Under the pieces are notes generated by a model. It worked only from the letters and a program-made list of their open reading frames with translations. It was not told the DNA's origin and ran no database searches. A stretch of DNA of 64,000 nucleotides from NCBI RefSeq assembly GCF_002813755.1, contig NZ_CP018061.1:2160001-2224000 (forward strand). Direction: 5' to 3'. A program made the position numbers and the translations under genes. Position 1 is the stretch's first letter. The number at the start of each line of letters is the position of its first letter. Of this stretch, positions 17,381-26,817 are shown in pieces. The stretch comes from Enterococcus mundtii. Its GTDB lineage: Bacteria > Bacillota > Bacilli > Lactobacillales > Enterococcaceae.

Positions 17381-19321
17381 ATGATACTATTACAAGCCAA
17401 TCAAATCGCTCGCCATTTTGGCGCTGAGATTTTATTTGAAAATATCCACTTAGAGATCCAAACGGGTGCACGTATCGCTTTAGTCGGACGTAACGGCGCC
17501 GGTAAATCGACATTATTAAAAATCATTGCTGGCATTGAAGCGCCCGATGTAGGTAATATCGCAAAAAACAAAACAGCTACCCTTGGTTATCTGGCCCAAG
17601 ATACAGGATTAGATTCAACTGAAACAGTCTGGAATGAGATGCTAAAAGCATTTGAAGACGTACGATTGATGGAACAGCGAATGCGTGACCTTGAAGTATT
17701 TATTAGTGAAGGCACCCCTGACACGCCGGCTTATCAATCCTTCTTGAAAGAATATGATAAATTACAGCATGATTTTTCTGATAAGAACGGCTATAGTTAT
17801 GAAAATGAGATTCGCTCTGTATTACATGGATTCAAATTTGATCCGTCGTTTTACGAGCAAAGAATCGATACGTTATCTGGTGGTCAAAAAACAAGATTAG
17901 CTTTAGCGAGGATGCTTTTACAACATCCAGATATCTTGATCTTGGATGAGCCAACTAACCACTTGGACATCGAAACACTTGCTTGGTTGGAAAACTATTT
18001 GCAAAGTTATACTGGTGCCCTTCTGATCGTCTCTCATGACCGCTACTTCTTGGACAAAGTGGCGACTGAAGTATATGAACTAAGTCGGAAAAAGATGCGT
18101 CACTACAAAGGAAATTATTCCAAATATTTAGATATGAAAGCTGAACAATTAGCTTCTGATTGGAAAGCCTATGAAAAGCAACAAACAGAAATCAATAAAC
18201 TCGAAGATTTTGTTGCCAGAAATCTTGTCCGTGCCTCAACGACAAAACGTGCCCAAAGCCGTCGAAAGGCATTAGAAAAAATGGAACGATTAGACCGTCC
18301 ACAAGGAGATGAGAAACAAGCACATTTTCTCTTCAACGTTGCAAAACCTTCGGGAAATGTTGTCTTACAAGTAGAAGATGCCGCTATTGGCTATGATGGC
18401 ACCGTCTTATCTGAACCAATCAATTTGGATATCCGTCGTCAAGAAGCAATCGCATTAGTGGGACCAAATGGAATCGGCAAATCCACTTTACTGAAATCGA
18501 TCATCCAACAGCTGCCTTTCATACGTGGAAAAGAAACACTTGGTACGAATGTCAGCATTGGTTATTACGACCAAGGACAAGCGGAACTTCACACCAATAA
18601 AACGATTCTTGCTGAATTGTGGGATGAGCATCCAACTGTTCCGGAAAAAGATATTCGTTCGATTTTAGGCGCTTTTTTATTTTCTGGCGAAGATGTCGAA
18701 AAAACGATCCCCTTATTAAGTGGTGGAGAAAAAGCGCGTGTCGCATTAGCAAAATTAGCAATGAACCAAGAGAACTTTTTGATTTTAGATGAGCCGACCA
18801 ACCACTTAGATATCGATAATAAAGAAGTATTGGAAAATGCGTTGATCGACTATGAAGGAACATTGCTCTTTGTCTCCCATGACCGCTACTTCATCAATCG
18901 TATTGCCACTAAAGTTATTGAACTCTCAGAAAATGGAAGCAAAGTCTACCTGGGTGACTATGATTATTATTTAGAAAAGAAAAAAGAAGAAGAAGAAATT
19001 GCGGAACTGTTAGCAGCTGAACAACCTGAGGTCAGCACGCCTTCAACAAACAAATCCACTTACTTCCAAAGCAAAGAGCAACAAAAGATGATGCGGAGCT
19101 TGCAACGTAAAATCACGCAAATCGAAGAAGATATGGCTCAACTAGAAGAAACAGTGGATGAACTCGAACAACAGATGGTTTCTCCTGCTGTATTAGATGA
19201 CCATGTCAAATTGAATGAATTGAATCAAGCTCTTGATGAAGCACATCAGCTACAAGAAGAAAAGTTGGCTGAATGGGAAAACTTAAGTCTTGAGTTAGAA
19301 GAAATCGAAAATAATCAATAG
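17381..19321 (+). CDS. ABC-F family ATPase (YdiF-like)
   Basis: The product is 646 aa with two ABC domains and no membrane segment. Walker A motifs are GRNGAGKST and GPNGIGKST; signatures are LSGGQKTRLALARML and LSGGEKARVALAKLA. A linker of charged helices (P-site tRNA interaction motif) lies between the domains, around residues 240-320. A Glu-rich coiled coil (residues about 540-645) ends the protein. ABC-F proteins bind the ribosome and modulate translation; some give antibiotic resistance. The long C-terminal coiled coil points to YdiF/Uup-like housekeeping members. Confidence 0.88.
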   Translation: MILLQANQIARHFGAEILFENIHLEIQTGARIALVGRNGAGKSTLLKIIAGIEAPDVGNIAKNKTATLGYLAQDTGLDSTETVWNEMLKAFEDVRLMEQRMRDLEVFISEGTPDTPAYQSFLKEYDKLQHDFSDKNGYSYENEIRSVLHGFKFDPSFYEQRIDTLSGGQKTRLALARMLLQHPDILILDEPTNHLDIETLAWLENYLQSYTGALLIVSHDRYFLDKVATEVYELSRKKMRHYKGNYSKYLDMKAEQLASDWKAYEKQQTEINKLEDFVARNLVRASTTKRAQSRRKALEKMERLDRPQGDEKQAHFLFNVAKPSGNVVLQVEDAAIGYDGTVLSEPINLDIRRQEAIALVGPNGIGKSTLLKSIIQQLPFIRGKETLGTNVSIGYYDQGQAELHTNKTILAELWDEHPTVPEKDIRSILGAFLFSGEDVEKTIPLLSGGEKARVALAKLAMNQENFLILDEPTNHLDIDNKEVLENALIDYEGTLLFVSHDRYFINRIATKVIELSENGSKVYLGDYDYYLEKKKEEEEIAELLAAEQPEVSTPSTNKSTYFQSKEQQKMMRSLQRKITQIEEDMAQLEETVDELEQQMVSPAVLDDHVKLNELNQALDEAHQLQEEKLAEWENLSLELEEIENNQ

Positions 19322-19346
19322 ACTCGCTCCTGTCATCCTCTCAAAC

Positions 19347-19390
19347 AAAAACGCTGAAAGCTGACTTTATGTCCTGCTTTCAGCGTTTTT
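19347..19390. terminator. Bidirectional terminator between the ABC-F gene and rhaM
   Basis: A perfect 15-bp stem (19347-19361 with 19376-19390) has A and T tails on either side and serves both convergent genes. Confidence 0.9.
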
Positions 19391-19393
19391 ACT

Positions 19394-19717
19394 TTAGACT
19401 TGTTGATATAAATCGAAAACATGTTTCAATTCGACAGTTACTGGAGAATGGTCTGGATTCGTTTCCATCAGATCTTCCATGAACACCCACCACTTTTGAT
19501 TGATTTCTGTTTCTGGTACATGGCGCCATTTTTCTTCATCTTCAATCTCTAAATACCCAAAGAGAGTATTTGTTTCTGGATCAAGAAAAATCGAATAAGA
19601 GAGCGCACCATGTTCAGCCAACATTTCACGCATCTCCGGCCACAATTCATTGTGTCTTTTGAGGTACTCTGCTTCGTATCCTGGGTACAACTTCATTTTT
19701 ACTGCTTTTTTGATCAT
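19394..19717 (-). CDS. rhaM: L-rhamnose mutarotase
   Basis: The product is 107 aa, the family length. Conserved segments include KLYPGYEAEYLKRHNELWPEM, SYSIFLDPETNTLFGYLE and the WWxFMxDLM pattern near residue 77-86. It interconverts alpha and beta anomers of L-rhamnose. No other rha gene is adjacent. A cre site upstream predicts catabolite repression by CcpA. Confidence 0.9.
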   Translation of the reverse strand: MIKKAVKMKLYPGYEAEYLKRHNELWPEMREMLAEHGALSYSIFLDPETNTLFGYLEIEDEEKWRHVPETEINQKWWVFMEDLMETNPDHSPVTVELKHVFDLYQQV

Positions 19718-19804
19718 CTTTATTCCCCTTTCATTGATTGTTCGATCTGCTCGACGCTAGCAATTATTTTTTGGTTCTTACTTGCTTCTTTATTTTCCAA
19801 TTTA

Positions 19805-19820
19805 AAGCAAGCGTTTACAA
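19805..19820 (-). promoter_or_regulatory. Candidate cre (CcpA-binding) site upstream of rhaM
   Basis: The minus strand reads TTGTAAACGCTTGCTT, which fits the consensus WTGNAANCGNWNNCWW at all constrained positions. It lies about 88 bases before the rhaM start, near the expected promoter. Confidence 0.6.
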
Positions 19821-19880
19821 TAGCAAAAAATAAGGATAACGGTGGCAGATTCACAGGAATTCATCATAGGACAAAAAAGC

Positions 19881-19931
19881 GACCGCGGTGGGTGGCCGCG
19901 GTCTAGGAGTTTATTTTTACTTGAGGAGTAA
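19881..19931 (+). promoter_or_regulatory. Two consecutive hairpins in front of a small ORF
   Basis: GACCGCGG (19881-19888) pairs with CCGCGGTC (19896-19903), an all-GC-rich stem in AT-rich surroundings with no T run after it. About ten bases on, TTTTTACT pairs with AGTAAAAA, and the loop TGAGG carries the ribosome binding site of the 33-codon ORF at 19934. The layout resembles a translational control leader. Confidence 0.45.
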
Positions 19932-19933
19932 AA

Positions 19934-20035
19934 ATGAAAAAGTATAGGGTTGTTGGTTGGTATGTATATAGAATAGAAGAAAAGTTTGAAGAATTTTCAC
20001 TACAATATTTGTCTTTTGTTAGGATAATTCATTAA
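19934..20035 (+). CDS. Possible 33-aa small protein
   Basis: The frame starts MKKYRVVGWYVYRIEEKFEE and ends LSFVRIIH. It follows a GAGGAG site with normal spacing. Preceding hairpins and the aromatic/charged composition suggest a real small gene, but no family is recognised and the length is too short for certainty. Confidence 0.4.
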   Translation: MKKYRVVGWYVYRIEEKFEEFSLQYLSFVRIIH

Positions 20036-20118
20036 GAAAAAGTAAAACGCCATGTACTTTAGTTACTTACTAATAAAATAATCATTCCATAGGATAAACT
20101 TTACACCTTGTTTTCCCC

Positions 20119-21189
20119 TTATCTAAGGTAGTTAAAGTAATCGGTTCGTCTACTTCTTACTTTCTTGCTTGCTTTTGCTTGTTGCTTTAAGAAACTTATT
20201 TTTTTTCGATTTCTGAAATTAAGTTTTCTTAGTTGGTTCCGAATAAAGACGAATCTTCTTCTATTATTCATTGATTTTTGTTTCTTTTGATAAATGGTTA
20301 CTTTCCTATTCGCGATGATAATAGCCTTCTTATTTTTTTGTCTGGCGCTATTCTTGCTAGCATCTAGCACTGATGATAACTGATTTTTTTGACTATGATT
20401 ATCTTTTGAGGAGACTATTCCTAATTCTTGGGGCTCTTTAGTTTTTTCTATGATGGTCATTTTTCTATTTTTAACCATGACCGTTTCAAATACACCTAAT
20501 CGTCGAGCAATATGCTCTTGTTCCAACCGATCTTTTTTTTCTGAAACGCTCTCTGATGAAAAGTTACTCGACGAAGCTTCTTGAGCATTCATTGGTGGAG
20601 TAGTGGCTACTTTTTTGTCAATGTCTGTCAAATATGCTTGAATCATTGGATCAAGCATAAAAAAATTTGGTTTCGCTCGCGCACTCACTTCCTCTCTTGT
20701 TTCGTCATTTAACAATCGATTATAGTCTGGATTTTTTAAGCAGAAGTCGAGGATTCCTCTTCTTATAACAATAGTTTCTTCTAATGATTGAACTAAATTT
20801 GTAAGCACACTAGCATCAACATTTGCATCTACTGTTCGATTTTTCTGTTGCTGAAATTGCTCAAGTTTTTCTTTATCGATACCTAGCCATAAATGTATAT
20901 AATCTGATAAATAGAAATTTTTCTCGTAATACTTAGTTATTTGAGTAGTCAATTCATTTTGTCCATTATTTTTACAGTTGATTGCAATTTTTTCTGCTTG
21001 TTGGAGACGGATGATTGCAGCTTCCTTACTTGACCAATCTCCTTCTGGTATCTGACGTTTTAGGATTTTGTCTATTTCTTCTTTGACCGTTTTTTCAAAT
21101 TCATTAAAAGAAGTTTGTTGATTTTCACTAAGCAAAGTTGATTCCTGCGTTTGACTAAAGATATTTCTAATCCGTTGGCTGATTCCCAT
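20119..21189 (-). CDS. Uncharacterised 356-aa protein with highly basic C-terminus
   Basis: The product is soluble with no signal peptide or membrane helix. Residues 1-180 are predicted helical and Gln/Glu/Lys-rich. Residues about 220-356 are low-complexity and end in an Arg/Lys-rich tail (NNRRRFVFIRNQLRKLNFRN and more), which suggests nucleic-acid or ribosome binding. A good site (AAGGAGGGA) precedes ATG. No domain is recognised. It stands alone between rhaM and the ABC exporter genes. Confidence 0.65.
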   Translation of the reverse strand: MGISQRIRNIFSQTQESTLLSENQQTSFNEFEKTVKEEIDKILKRQIPEGDWSSKEAAIIRLQQAEKIAINCKNNGQNELTTQITKYYEKNFYLSDYIHLWLGIDKEKLEQFQQQKNRTVDANVDASVLTNLVQSLEETIVIRRGILDFCLKNPDYNRLLNDETREEVSARAKPNFFMLDPMIQAYLTDIDKKVATTPPMNAQEASSSNFSSESVSEKKDRLEQEHIARRLGVFETVMVKNRKMTIIEKTKEPQELGIVSSKDNHSQKNQLSSVLDASKNSARQKNKKAIIIANRKVTIYQKKQKSMNNRRRFVFIRNQLRKLNFRNRKKISFLKQQAKASKKVRSRRTDYFNYLR

Positions 21190-21404
21190 ATTATCCCTCC
21201 TTGTTTCTGTTGATAAAATGAGTATACAGTTTGTAAATCGATTCGTTCGCCTTTCTTTTCTTGTAAATTCAAAAAAAAGACTTGACTGTTCTATTGAATT
21301 TAGTCAATTCATTTTAGATTTAGAAAAACATGTGTCCGAGTCATTAGTCCTCTCGTACCATCTAAAACTGAATAAATGAGGGAAATAAAAATAATCACTT
21401 CGAA

Positions 21405-21462
21405 AAATAAGGCGCCATCCACAAAAATTTAAAAAACAAATATCGCAGATGGCGCCTTATTT
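21405..21462. repeat. 15-bp inverted repeat with 28-nt spacer
   Basis: AAATAAGGCGCCATC-type arms (21405-21419 and 21448-21462) pair perfectly around an A-rich spacer. The 357-base stretch 21190-21546 has no convincing gene. The hairpin may terminate the ABC exporter operon, although its loop is long and no T run follows. Confidence 0.5.
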
Positions 21463-21546
21463 CTCGAGGCTAGGCACTGCTGTCCCGATCGCTTACTTTT
21501 CTTCTAATTTGGCGTATCCACCTTGAATTGCCTCACGCTTTTTTGA

Positions 21547-22677
21547 TCAGCTATATACTTCTTGCCTTGTTCGCCTCGTATATCCATATACCGCCAAACT
21601 TAGAAAGAATAGAGTATAAATGACTAAGATGATCACTTCGCTATAATTACTTCCCCATGTTTGTCCGGATTGAAAGTTTTTGATGATCGTCAAGATCCAA
21701 TATTGGGGAGTGACCATCGACACTTTCTGCATCAATTCTGGCATCACCTCATGTGGAATCAAAGCACCAGATAGTAAACTTGTGACGGTAATCAAGATAC
21801 TTTGCAAAGCCGCTGCTACAGTTGTACTTGGGGCAAGAACACCAATCGCAATCGACCAACTTACGGCAAGTAAACTAAATAGACTTAGTAGTACAATCAA
21901 ATCAACAGCACTTAAACCAGGATCAATGTTAAATAGGACGATCATGACAACAACTGCTAACATTACTTGGATCAGCATAGCGAATGTCGCAAAGATCGTT
22001 GTCCCGATAAAATACGTGCTTTTAGCTACCGAAGTCGTCATCAAACGTGTATAAATTTTATTGCGTCGTTCTTGCTGGATAGTCGTTGTCCCAAAATTAC
22101 CTGCTTGGAAAAGAAGCATCATCAACAAAAAGCCAACGATTTGCACCGACATTCGTTCGGTCATTGTGCTTTGATCTACTTGATTGATCTCGATTTCTGT
22201 CGATTCTTTCAAGCGTTCAAGTGATTCGTCCTCCTCTCCAGCTTCTGCTAACAGATGGATACTAGAAACTTCTGCTAATGCACGTTGGGTCAAGCGGTCG
22301 ATATTCTCCAACAGTTCTCCTTTTTGGAATGTCCGGAGAGAGAGTTTCGTATTCTCAGAAACATTTTCTTGATAACCTTTAGGGATTGTGATGACTGCCA
22401 CCGCATTTTGTCGGGAAAGAACTTGATCAATTTCTTCAGCTGAACCAATTTCCTGAACACTGACTCGTTTTTCCAAACTTTCAATAAGCAATTCACTATA
22501 GGATGAGCGATCTTGATCGACTACCCCTATCGTCAGGAGATTCGTTTCTTGATCGCCATAAGCAAAAAGATAAAGGACGACACTCAAGAAAGGAATTCCT
22601 ATAAGAAACAAGATTTGCAATGGTCGATTTTTCCAAAGAACCAACCTTTCTCTTACGATCCAAAAGATATCTCTCAT
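21547..22677 (-). CDS. ABC-2 type exporter permease (second subunit)
   Basis: The product is 376 aa with the ABC-2 layout: one N-terminal helix (LQILFLIGIPFLSVVLYLFAY), a large extracytoplasmic domain (residues about 40-165), then five C-terminal helices. It overlaps the next permease gene by one base (both share 22677). With the other permease and the ATPase it should form a heterodimeric exporter. Confidence 0.85.
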   Translation of the reverse strand: MRDIFWIVRERLVLWKNRPLQILFLIGIPFLSVVLYLFAYGDQETNLLTIGVVDQDRSSYSELLIESLEKRVSVQEIGSAEEIDQVLSRQNAVAVITIPKGYQENVSENTKLSLRTFQKGELLENIDRLTQRALAEVSSIHLLAEAGEEDESLERLKESTEIEINQVDQSTMTERMSVQIVGFLLMMLLFQAGNFGTTTIQQERRNKIYTRLMTTSVAKSTYFIGTTIFATFAMLIQVMLAVVVMIVLFNIDPGLSAVDLIVLLSLFSLLAVSWSIAIGVLAPSTTVAAALQSILITVTSLLSGALIPHEVMPELMQKVSMVTPQYWILTIIKNFQSGQTWGSNYSEVIILVIYTLFFLSLAVYGYTRRTRQEVYS

Positions 22678-23783
22678 TAGAATACCTCCCTTTTATCTAA
22701 AATGACGACTGATGACATGAGTAAAACAAACAATAACCCAAAATTCCCATAGATACCTAACCAGTGCAAGGGATTGTCGGTCCACAAACTTTCTCTTACA
22801 GATGCTAAAACCCAACCTAATGGTGACAATCCCATCATCGTTTCATTGGTTGGAAAGTAGGCACCACCTAAAAATCCAGTGAGTTGAATAAATATCTGGG
22901 TAATGCCAGAACCAATTCTTTTTTCATCACGGTCTCCAATGGTTTCTAAAAATAAACCGAGTGCGAGAAAACTGCCCATAAGTGCGATTAAGTTGAGATA
23001 AGAAAAACCAAATCTTAAATACCATGGAACATCAAATAATAATTGAGAGATGAGCATCAAGACCAACACTACCAACATGCCAAATATGAAATGTCCAAAA
23101 AATGTCGAAAAAATGATCGTTTTACGGCTAAGTGGTGTGACTAATTCTCTTTGCACGGTTCCATGCTGTCGTGCTTCTCGAAACATGCTCAGACCAATTT
23201 CCGAAAAATATAAAACAAATAGACTAATCATAGCAATCGCATAGTATTGGTAGGAAGATGCGCTTTCTCTTTGATTTTCTTGATCGACCACAATCGCCTC
23301 TGTAAACTGCTCTGCTGAAACTAGGCCAGTGGTTGCCGGCAAGTGCTGTTCCTTAATGAAACTTTGTCGTTTGATTTCCTGTACGATTTCTACTAGATAG
23401 CTTTGAAGGATTGTTTTTTCTACATTGGTCAATTCCCGACTCTGCACTTCGATGTGATCGGAAAAATGTAAGTAAGCATCAGCTTCTTGTTTTCTTATAT
23501 TCGCTAATCCTTCCTTTTCATTTGTCACTTCTTCAAAATGAATAGCACCTTCTGCAAAAGAAGTCACTTGTTGGAATATCTCACGAACTTCTTGATCGTC
23601 TACCTGATATTGTACCGTCAATGGCTCCATATCAGAGGTAATGTCATTATTGAATACACCTTGGAGGACTGCCCCTAGAATAAACATCAACGTGATCGGA
23701 AAAGCGAGATAATAAATGTAATTCGATTTCTCACGAAAATTTTGTATCAGGGTCCGGATAATTATTTTTTCATTCATACTCAC
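22677..23783 (-). CDS. ABC-2 type exporter permease (first subunit)
   Basis: The product is 368 aa with the same layout: TM1 around residues 20-45, an external domain to about residue 170, then five helices with the segment RQHGTVQRELVTPLSRKTII before the ABC-2 core. It starts five bases after the ATPase gene, behind an AGGAGG site inside the spacer region. Confidence 0.85.
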   Translation of the reverse strand: MSMNEKIIIRTLIQNFREKSNYIYYLAFPITLMFILGAVLQGVFNNDITSDMEPLTVQYQVDDQEVREIFQQVTSFAEGAIHFEEVTNEKEGLANIRKQEADAYLHFSDHIEVQSRELTNVEKTILQSYLVEIVQEIKRQSFIKEQHLPATTGLVSAEQFTEAIVVDQENQRESASSYQYYAIAMISLFVLYFSEIGLSMFREARQHGTVQRELVTPLSRKTIIFSTFFGHFIFGMLVVLVLMLISQLLFDVPWYLRFGFSYLNLIALMGSFLALGLFLETIGDRDEKRIGSGITQIFIQLTGFLGGAYFPTNETMMGLSPLGWVLASVRESLWTDNPLHWLGIYGNFGLLFVLLMSSVVILDKREVF

Positions 23784-23788
23784 TCCTC

Positions 23789-24724
23789 CTAATCACGTAG
23801 ATTACGTCCAGTCAAACTAAGAAAAACTGTTTCTAAATCTGGAGCTTGTTGCAGTACATCGACTACTCTAACTTCTTGCTTGATCAGTATCATTAATAGT
23901 TGATTCAATAATTTGCTTTCAAGCACCGTCACGATCTGTACTTGCTGTTTGTCGAGTGAAACATTGATGATCCCATTAATATTATTGATTTCTTCTATAT
24001 CCAGTGCCTCTGGATTCTCCACAGTGATTTGCAGATTGATTTTATCCGTGACGAGATTCACTAATTCTTCCTCACTACCGATAGCAATCACTTGACCTTT
24101 ATCGATAATGACGATCTCATCTGCCAAACGTGCGACTTCTTCCATATAGTGACTCGTGTAGATGATCGTCGTACCGTTTTCTTTCATTTTTTCAATGGCA
24201 TCTAAAATATAATTTCTAGATTGTGGATCGATCCCCACTGTCGGTTCATCCATGATCAGTAAAGCAGGTTGATGGGCAATCGCCATTGCAATATTCAATC
24301 GTCGTTGCATTCCTCCAGAAAAAGCACTCGGTCGCTCTTTTCTTCGTTCATACAAATCAACCGTTCTCAATGCCTTTTCTACATTCTTTTTTAGTTCTTC
24401 CCCTCTGAGTCCATATAGACCACAAAAAAAGCGGACATTTTCTTCAGCAGACAAATCATAATAAATCGCTAACTCTTGTGGAACAACGCCTAATTTTCGC
24501 CTAAGTTCTCTTTTTCGCTCGCTCATCTCTTCTGAAAACAACTGAACCGTTCCAGATGTCTTATTCAATAAACCAGTAATCATATTGATAACGGTTGACT
24601 TTCCTGCGCCATTTGGACCTAGTAACCCTAAAATCGTTCCTTCTGGTACTTCAAATGACACACCATCCACAGCAATTTTCTGTCCAAATTTTTTTGTCAA
24701 TTTTTGCACACTGAGTATATTCAT
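23789..24724 (-). CDS. ABC exporter ATP-binding protein
   Basis: The product is 311 aa. Walker A GPNGAGKST, signature FSGGMQRRLNIAMAIA and Walker B LLIMDEPTVGID are intact, followed by an H-loop (IIYTSHYMEE) and a C-terminal DUF4162-like regulatory region. The type matches ABC-2 exporters of drugs, bacteriocins or lipid-linked compounds. It lies directly downstream of a two-component system, which is a common control arrangement for antimicrobial-peptide stress modules. Confidence 0.9.
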   Translation of the reverse strand: MNILSVQKLTKKFGQKIAVDGVSFEVPEGTILGLLGPNGAGKSTVINMITGLLNKTSGTVQLFSEEMSERKRELRRKLGVVPQELAIYYDLSAEENVRFFCGLYGLRGEELKKNVEKALRTVDLYERRKERPSAFSGGMQRRLNIAMAIAHQPALLIMDEPTVGIDPQSRNYILDAIEKMKENGTTIIYTSHYMEEVARLADEIVIIDKGQVIAIGSEEELVNLVTDKINLQITVENPEALDIEEINNINGIINVSLDKQQVQIVTVLESKLLNQLLMILIKQEVRVVDVLQQAPDLETVFLSLTGRNLRD

Positions 24725-24751
24725 CCAATCACTCCTTTTCTTTATTTTATA

Positions 24752-24783
24752 AAAAAAGAGAAACTGTAATAGTACAGTTTCTC
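24752..24783 (-). terminator. Terminator between the two-component genes and the ABC operon
   Basis: An 11-bp stem (24758-24768 with 24773-24783) is followed on the minus strand by T residues. The ABC genes therefore probably have their own promoter or depend on read-through. Confidence 0.8.
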
Positions 24784-24788
24784 ATGAT

Positions 24789-25919
24789 TTACGAATTAGA
24801 AATCTCATGTTCTTCATCAAAAGGTAATATCGTGGTGATGTGAAACCCATCCGTTCCATCAATCAACAATTTGCCATTCAATACGGCTGTTCGTTCTTCC
24901 ATTCCTACGATCCCCAGACCTTTACGATAGTCTATTGCCCTTTTTCCATTGTTCTTCGATTCAAATCGTAAAAATTTTTGATACACATGCAAACGCACCG
25001 TGACCGTTGAAGCTTCACTATATTTCAACGTATTCGTCAAAAACTCTTTCAAATTCGCCGCTAATACCTGCCAATGAAAACGACTGATTTTATCTAAGGT
25101 ACCGCTATATTGGAAATCCACGATAATCTGGTGAGTCTCGGAGAAACGTTGGAGTTCTGCCTTTACTTTATTGATGTTCAAGGTTTCATTCTTTGGTCGC
25201 TCGTCATGTAACACGTTGCGCACTTCGTTGATCGACTTTCTTAAGCGATCAGCAGATTGACTCAATAATTGATGCGCTTGTTCCGGTTGTTCTCGATTGA
25301 TGACCTTTGCCGCCTCTATTTGGATCAAGCAACTCGTTAAGTCGTGCCCAAGATGGTCATGGATTTCATGAATGATCCGTTGTCTTTCTACTAACGTTGC
25401 TTCTTTTTGCATCGCTTCAGCATTCAAAGTGCTTTGTGCAAAGAGTTTTGATAACTTGTTTCGTTCAATCCGTAAAAAATCGGAAGAAGTAGTTAACTCT
25501 TCTTGTTGTTTCATCATTTTTTCCGCAGACCAAACGATACTGATCATCCCACTTACCCACAGTACAAAGAGAAAATAAAGTGAGTCAGAGAGAAAAAAGC
25601 TGCCAACGCTATAATTGATCAAGGCTACAAATAAAAGTAACCATGACTTTTGGAAGCAAAAATAACCTTGTAGCAAGGAAAGTGGCAATAGAAAAATCGC
25701 TTGTTCGACAAAAATCAAACTCAATAGAACACTGATCAATTGCAAAGCAACAAACCAAGGCCGATGTTTCTGAAAACTTTCGCCTAAGAAAAAAAATGTC
25801 AACCATACCATACTTAAACTAATGACAAACATCAAAAGGGTAGAGGTTGTTTGATAGATCATCAACCCGATCAAACCAATGATCGATAGCAAGTTGATCG
25901 ATAATTTGATTGCTTGCAT
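24789..25919 (-). CDS. Sensor histidine kinase (HisKA_3 / NarX-LiaS-like)
   Basis: The product is 376 aa. About five membrane helices fill residues 1-130 with very short external loops, so the signal is probably sensed in the membrane. The dimerisation domain has the phospho-acceptor in HEIHDHLGHDLTS, and the HATPase domain has the N-box ANLKEFLTNTLKYS and G-box GLGIVGMEERT. The response regulator gene ends immediately before its start codon (stop 25920-25922). Confidence 0.88.
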   Translation of the reverse strand: MQAIKLSINLLSIIGLIGLMIYQTTSTLLMFVISLSMVWLTFFFLGESFQKHRPWFVALQLISVLLSLIFVEQAIFLLPLSLLQGYFCFQKSWLLLFVALINYSVGSFFLSDSLYFLFVLWVSGMISIVWSAEKMMKQQEELTTSSDFLRIERNKLSKLFAQSTLNAEAMQKEATLVERQRIIHEIHDHLGHDLTSCLIQIEAAKVINREQPEQAHQLLSQSADRLRKSINEVRNVLHDERPKNETLNINKVKAELQRFSETHQIIVDFQYSGTLDKISRFHWQVLAANLKEFLTNTLKYSEASTVTVRLHVYQKFLRFESKNNGKRAIDYRKGLGIVGMEERTAVLNGKLLIDGTDGFHITTILPFDEEHEISNS

Positions 25920-26552
25920 CTACGTCATAACCTCACCTGTGAGAACATAGATCGCTAATTGCGTACGATGATCCAAGTTCAGTTTTTTTAAAATCATTGA
26001 AAGATTGTTATGGACAGTTCCTTCACTTAAAAATAGTGTTTGCGCAATCACTTTATTTGTCATTCCTTTTGCGACGAGGTAGGCTATTTCTTGCTCTCGC
26101 TCCGTCAGTAAGGAGAGATCTGCTTCTTGATCATTCTTGTTACCTAATTGTTGCGTTGCCTTCACGAGGATTTCTTTCGAAAGGATCGTTTGTCCCTGTA
26201 ACACACTCTTGATTGCTTGGATCACCGCCTCAGGAGGAGTTGTTTTCAGCAAGTAACCACTTGCACCGTTGCGTATTCCTTCCTCTATGTAACGATCTTC
26301 ATCAAACGTAGTTAAAATGATGACAGGTATCTGATATTCTTCCGTAATCTGTTCCGTAGCGGTGACGCCATCCATTCCCGGCATTCGGACATCCATCAAT
26401 ACAAGATCTACTTGATTTTTTTCGCAAAAAGCAATAGCTGAACGTCCATCATGACAAATACCCACTACTTGAAAATCGTTTGTACTTTCTAAAATGATTT
26501 TTAAGCCGCTTGTAATCAGTGCACTATCATCTACTAATAAAATGTTTGTCAT
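25920..26552 (-). CDS. LuxR/NarL-family response regulator
   Basis: The product is 210 aa when started at 26552 behind a GGAG site, giving MTNILLVDDSALITSG. The receiver phospho-acceptor lies in VDLVLMDVRMPGMDG. The C-terminal GerE helix-turn-helix (LTEREQEIAYLVAKGMTNKV then IAQTLFLSEGTVHNNLSMIL) is complete. It is the cognate partner of the adjacent kinase and a likely activator of the downstream ABC exporter. Confidence 0.9.
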   Translation of the reverse strand: MTNILLVDDSALITSGLKIILESTNDFQVVGICHDGRSAIAFCEKNQVDLVLMDVRMPGMDGVTATEQITEEYQIPVIILTTFDEDRYIEEGIRNGASGYLLKTTPPEAVIQAIKSVLQGQTILSKEILVKATQQLGNKNDQEADLSLLTEREQEIAYLVAKGMTNKVIAQTLFLSEGTVHNNLSMILKKLNLDHRTQLAIYVLTGEVMT

Positions 26553-26817
26553 AGTGATTCTCCATTTTTTTATTTTGAGCAAGTAGGAGTAACAAGCGAT
26601 CAAATCAAAAAGTGTTGGCTTCTACTTACAAAGTAGTCGTCGCATGTGTTATCTTTTTTGATAAATTCATTTCTTTTGCCTCTCGTACTTGATCTTTCCT
26701 TATAGTATACTCGAAAGAATCAGCAAATAGAAGTTTGAGCCCGTAGGCGACAGATAGATTCCTATGGTATGACTACTCACTTGCTCTTCTCTATCTATTT
26801 TTAATCAACGAAAAAAC

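Noticed and set aside
21490..21548. Minus-strand fragment KKREAIQGGYAKLEEK with stop, looking like a gene tail
   Set aside because: A stop lies directly upstream in frame, leaving only 18 codons and no binding site; it could be a remnant but cannot be supported.
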